64,000 nt of DNA from an uncultured Pelagibacteraceae bacterium (GTDB taxonomy: Bacteria > Pseudomonadota > Alphaproteobacteria > Pelagibacterales > Pelagibacteraceae), in the NCBI GenBank assembly GCA_902589345.1, contig CACISU010000003.1, forward strand, positions 45,067 to 109,066. The letters are read 5' to 3'. The notes beneath the pieces were generated by a model. That model saw nothing but the letters and a program-made list of their open reading frames with translations. It did no database searches and had not been told where the DNA came from. Below are positions 63,239-64,000 of this stretch, one piece after another (positions within the stretch are counted from its first letter, which is position 1; every line of letters starts with the position of its first letter). Position numbers and translations under genes: made by a program.

Positions 63239-64000
63239 TTACTCTCCGATATTAATAAGCGTTCCCTTTTTACGAGCTTTACTAAAGGAGTAGTAAAATA
63301 ATGATATTGCAAGGAATAAATAAATTCCATTTAAGATAAATGCATTAATTATATTTTCAAAATTTACTGAGTTATTTATAAGAATATTTCTAGCTTCTTC
63401 GAATATATATACTAGAGGTAGCATATAAGCGATCGTTTGAAAAAAATCAGGTAAAATTTCTATAGGATAGTATATACAGCCAAAAGGAGCTAATAAAAAC
63501 ATAGTTGACCAGGCTATATTTTCAAAAGAAGGGCCAAATCTTAAAAGTCCAGCAGAAACTAAAATACCCAAAGTAATTCCAAACAAATATAAACTTAGAA
63601 ATAAAAGAAATAAATGGATACCAAGATCTAATATGGATATACCAAAAAGAGGAGATGTAAGTAAAATTGCTGGTATGAGACCTATTAAAGCTCTAATCAA
63701 AGCAGTAATTATTAAAGAAATTATTATTTCACCAATTTTAATTGGTGCAATAAATAAGTTTGTAAAATTTCTGCTCCATATTTCCTCTAAAAATAACATG
63801 TTAAATCCAATACTAGTTCTAAAAAGAAAATCATAAAGAATCGCACAAGTTAAAATTACACCCACTGCATTATTATAATATGTTGTATGAGATGCAAAAA
63901 AATTGGATATAAAACCCCATAAAGTTATTTGAATTGATGGCCAATAAATTAAATCTAGAACTCTTGGAAATGATCTGGTAATTAAATAAAAATGTCTTAA
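63239..64000 (-). CDS. ABC-2 type transporter permease (5' end outside window)
   Basis: The open frame continues without a stop to the end of the window, so the start is not visible; 253 codons are seen. The GTG at 63865 is an internal position, not necessarily the start. The protein has about six hydrophobic segments with PRVLDLIYWPSIQITLWG near the visible N-terminus and PLVYIFEEARNILIN later, as in ABC-2 permeases (NodJ/YadH type). It would export a lipid, sugar or drug with an ATPase that is not in the window. Confidence 0.8.
   Translation of the reverse strand, partial: LRHFYLITRSFPRVLDLIYWPSIQITLWGFISNFFASHTTYYNNAVGVILTCAILYDFLFRTSIGFNMLFLEEIWSRNFTNLFIAPIKIGEIIISLIITALIRALIGLIPAILLTSPLFGISILDLGIHLFLLFLSLYLFGITLGILVSAGLLRFGPSFENIAWSTMFLLAPFGCIYYPIEILPDFFQTIAYMLPLVYIFEEARNILINNSVNFENIINAFILNGIYLFLAISLFYYSFSKARKKGTLINIGE

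Noticed and set aside
1..64000. CRISPR arrays, insertion sequences, prophage or integrase genes
   Set aside because: No regularly spaced repeats, transposase, integrase or phage structural genes were recognised.

Overview
The window looks like part of a SAR11-clade alphaproteobacterium (Candidatus Pelagibacter or a close relative). The reasons are the strong AT bias, very tight gene packing (the longest gap between genes is about 124 bases, at 33606-33729; no stretch over 300 bases lacks a gene), alphaproteobacterial protein types (DUF1013/TrcR, cysteine-free L31 and 41-residue L36, split pntAA/pntAB/pntB), and a 5S rRNA gene standing apart from any 16S or 23S gene next to a large block of surface-sugar genes. 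From what is known of described Pelagibacter genomes, that last layout matches the hypervariable region between the 23S and 5S genes. The species assignment is inference; no 16S is present.

Bases 1-33295 form a cell-surface polysaccharide island. Its left part (1-8501) holds the end of a heptose-kinase-like gene, nucleotide-sugar epimerases, a nucleotidyltransferase-kinase fusion in reversed order relative to HldE, two C-methyltransferase-like genes, an SDR with an altered active site, and a two-gene transketolase whose second subunit stops after the pyrimidine domain. The middle (8494-17184) holds epimerases, glycosyltransferases, a GT-C-like membrane protein, an O-antigen ligase/polymerase-like protein and a WecA/MraY-type lipid-carrier transferase. 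Bases 17184-23983 hold genes resembling the full GDP-heptose route (HddC-, GmhA-, GmhB- and HddA-like), with a transaldolase-like gene, two oxidoreductases, a GT2 and an FkbM methyltransferase. From 23969 to 32349 the gene direction flips several times around small modification cassettes: acyltransferase, SGNH hydrolase, methyltransferase, and a carbamoyltransferase with SxtJ and a tiny DUF5989 protein.

Bases 33315-33605 hold the lone 5S rRNA with its own promoter-like boxes, followed 16 bases later by rpmJ. Conserved housekeeping genes then run to the end: pntAA/pntAB/pntB, initiator tRNA, a GmhA homologue, rpsU (apparently starting at ATT), trcR, rpmE, suhB, efp, thiE, and a central-carbon run on the minus strand (tkt-gap-pgk-class I aldolase). 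After a divergent point near 45450 come a coiled-coil gene, zapA, 5-FCL, ymdB-like, yebC, a RuvC-like nuclease, tolQRAB-pal-cpoB, tilS, ftsH, folP, glmM, thiD and purA. On the minus strand follow rpoH, rluD and an ABC-2 permease cut by the window edge, with a tRNA-Arg between the last two on the plus strand.

The main novelty candidates are the minimal two-domain transketolase-like pair within a heptose/branched-sugar gene set, the ATT start of rpsU near an initiator tRNA with a changed anticodon stem, the 5S-rpmJ arrangement, and a phage-type RuvC with no ruvAB in the usual place.
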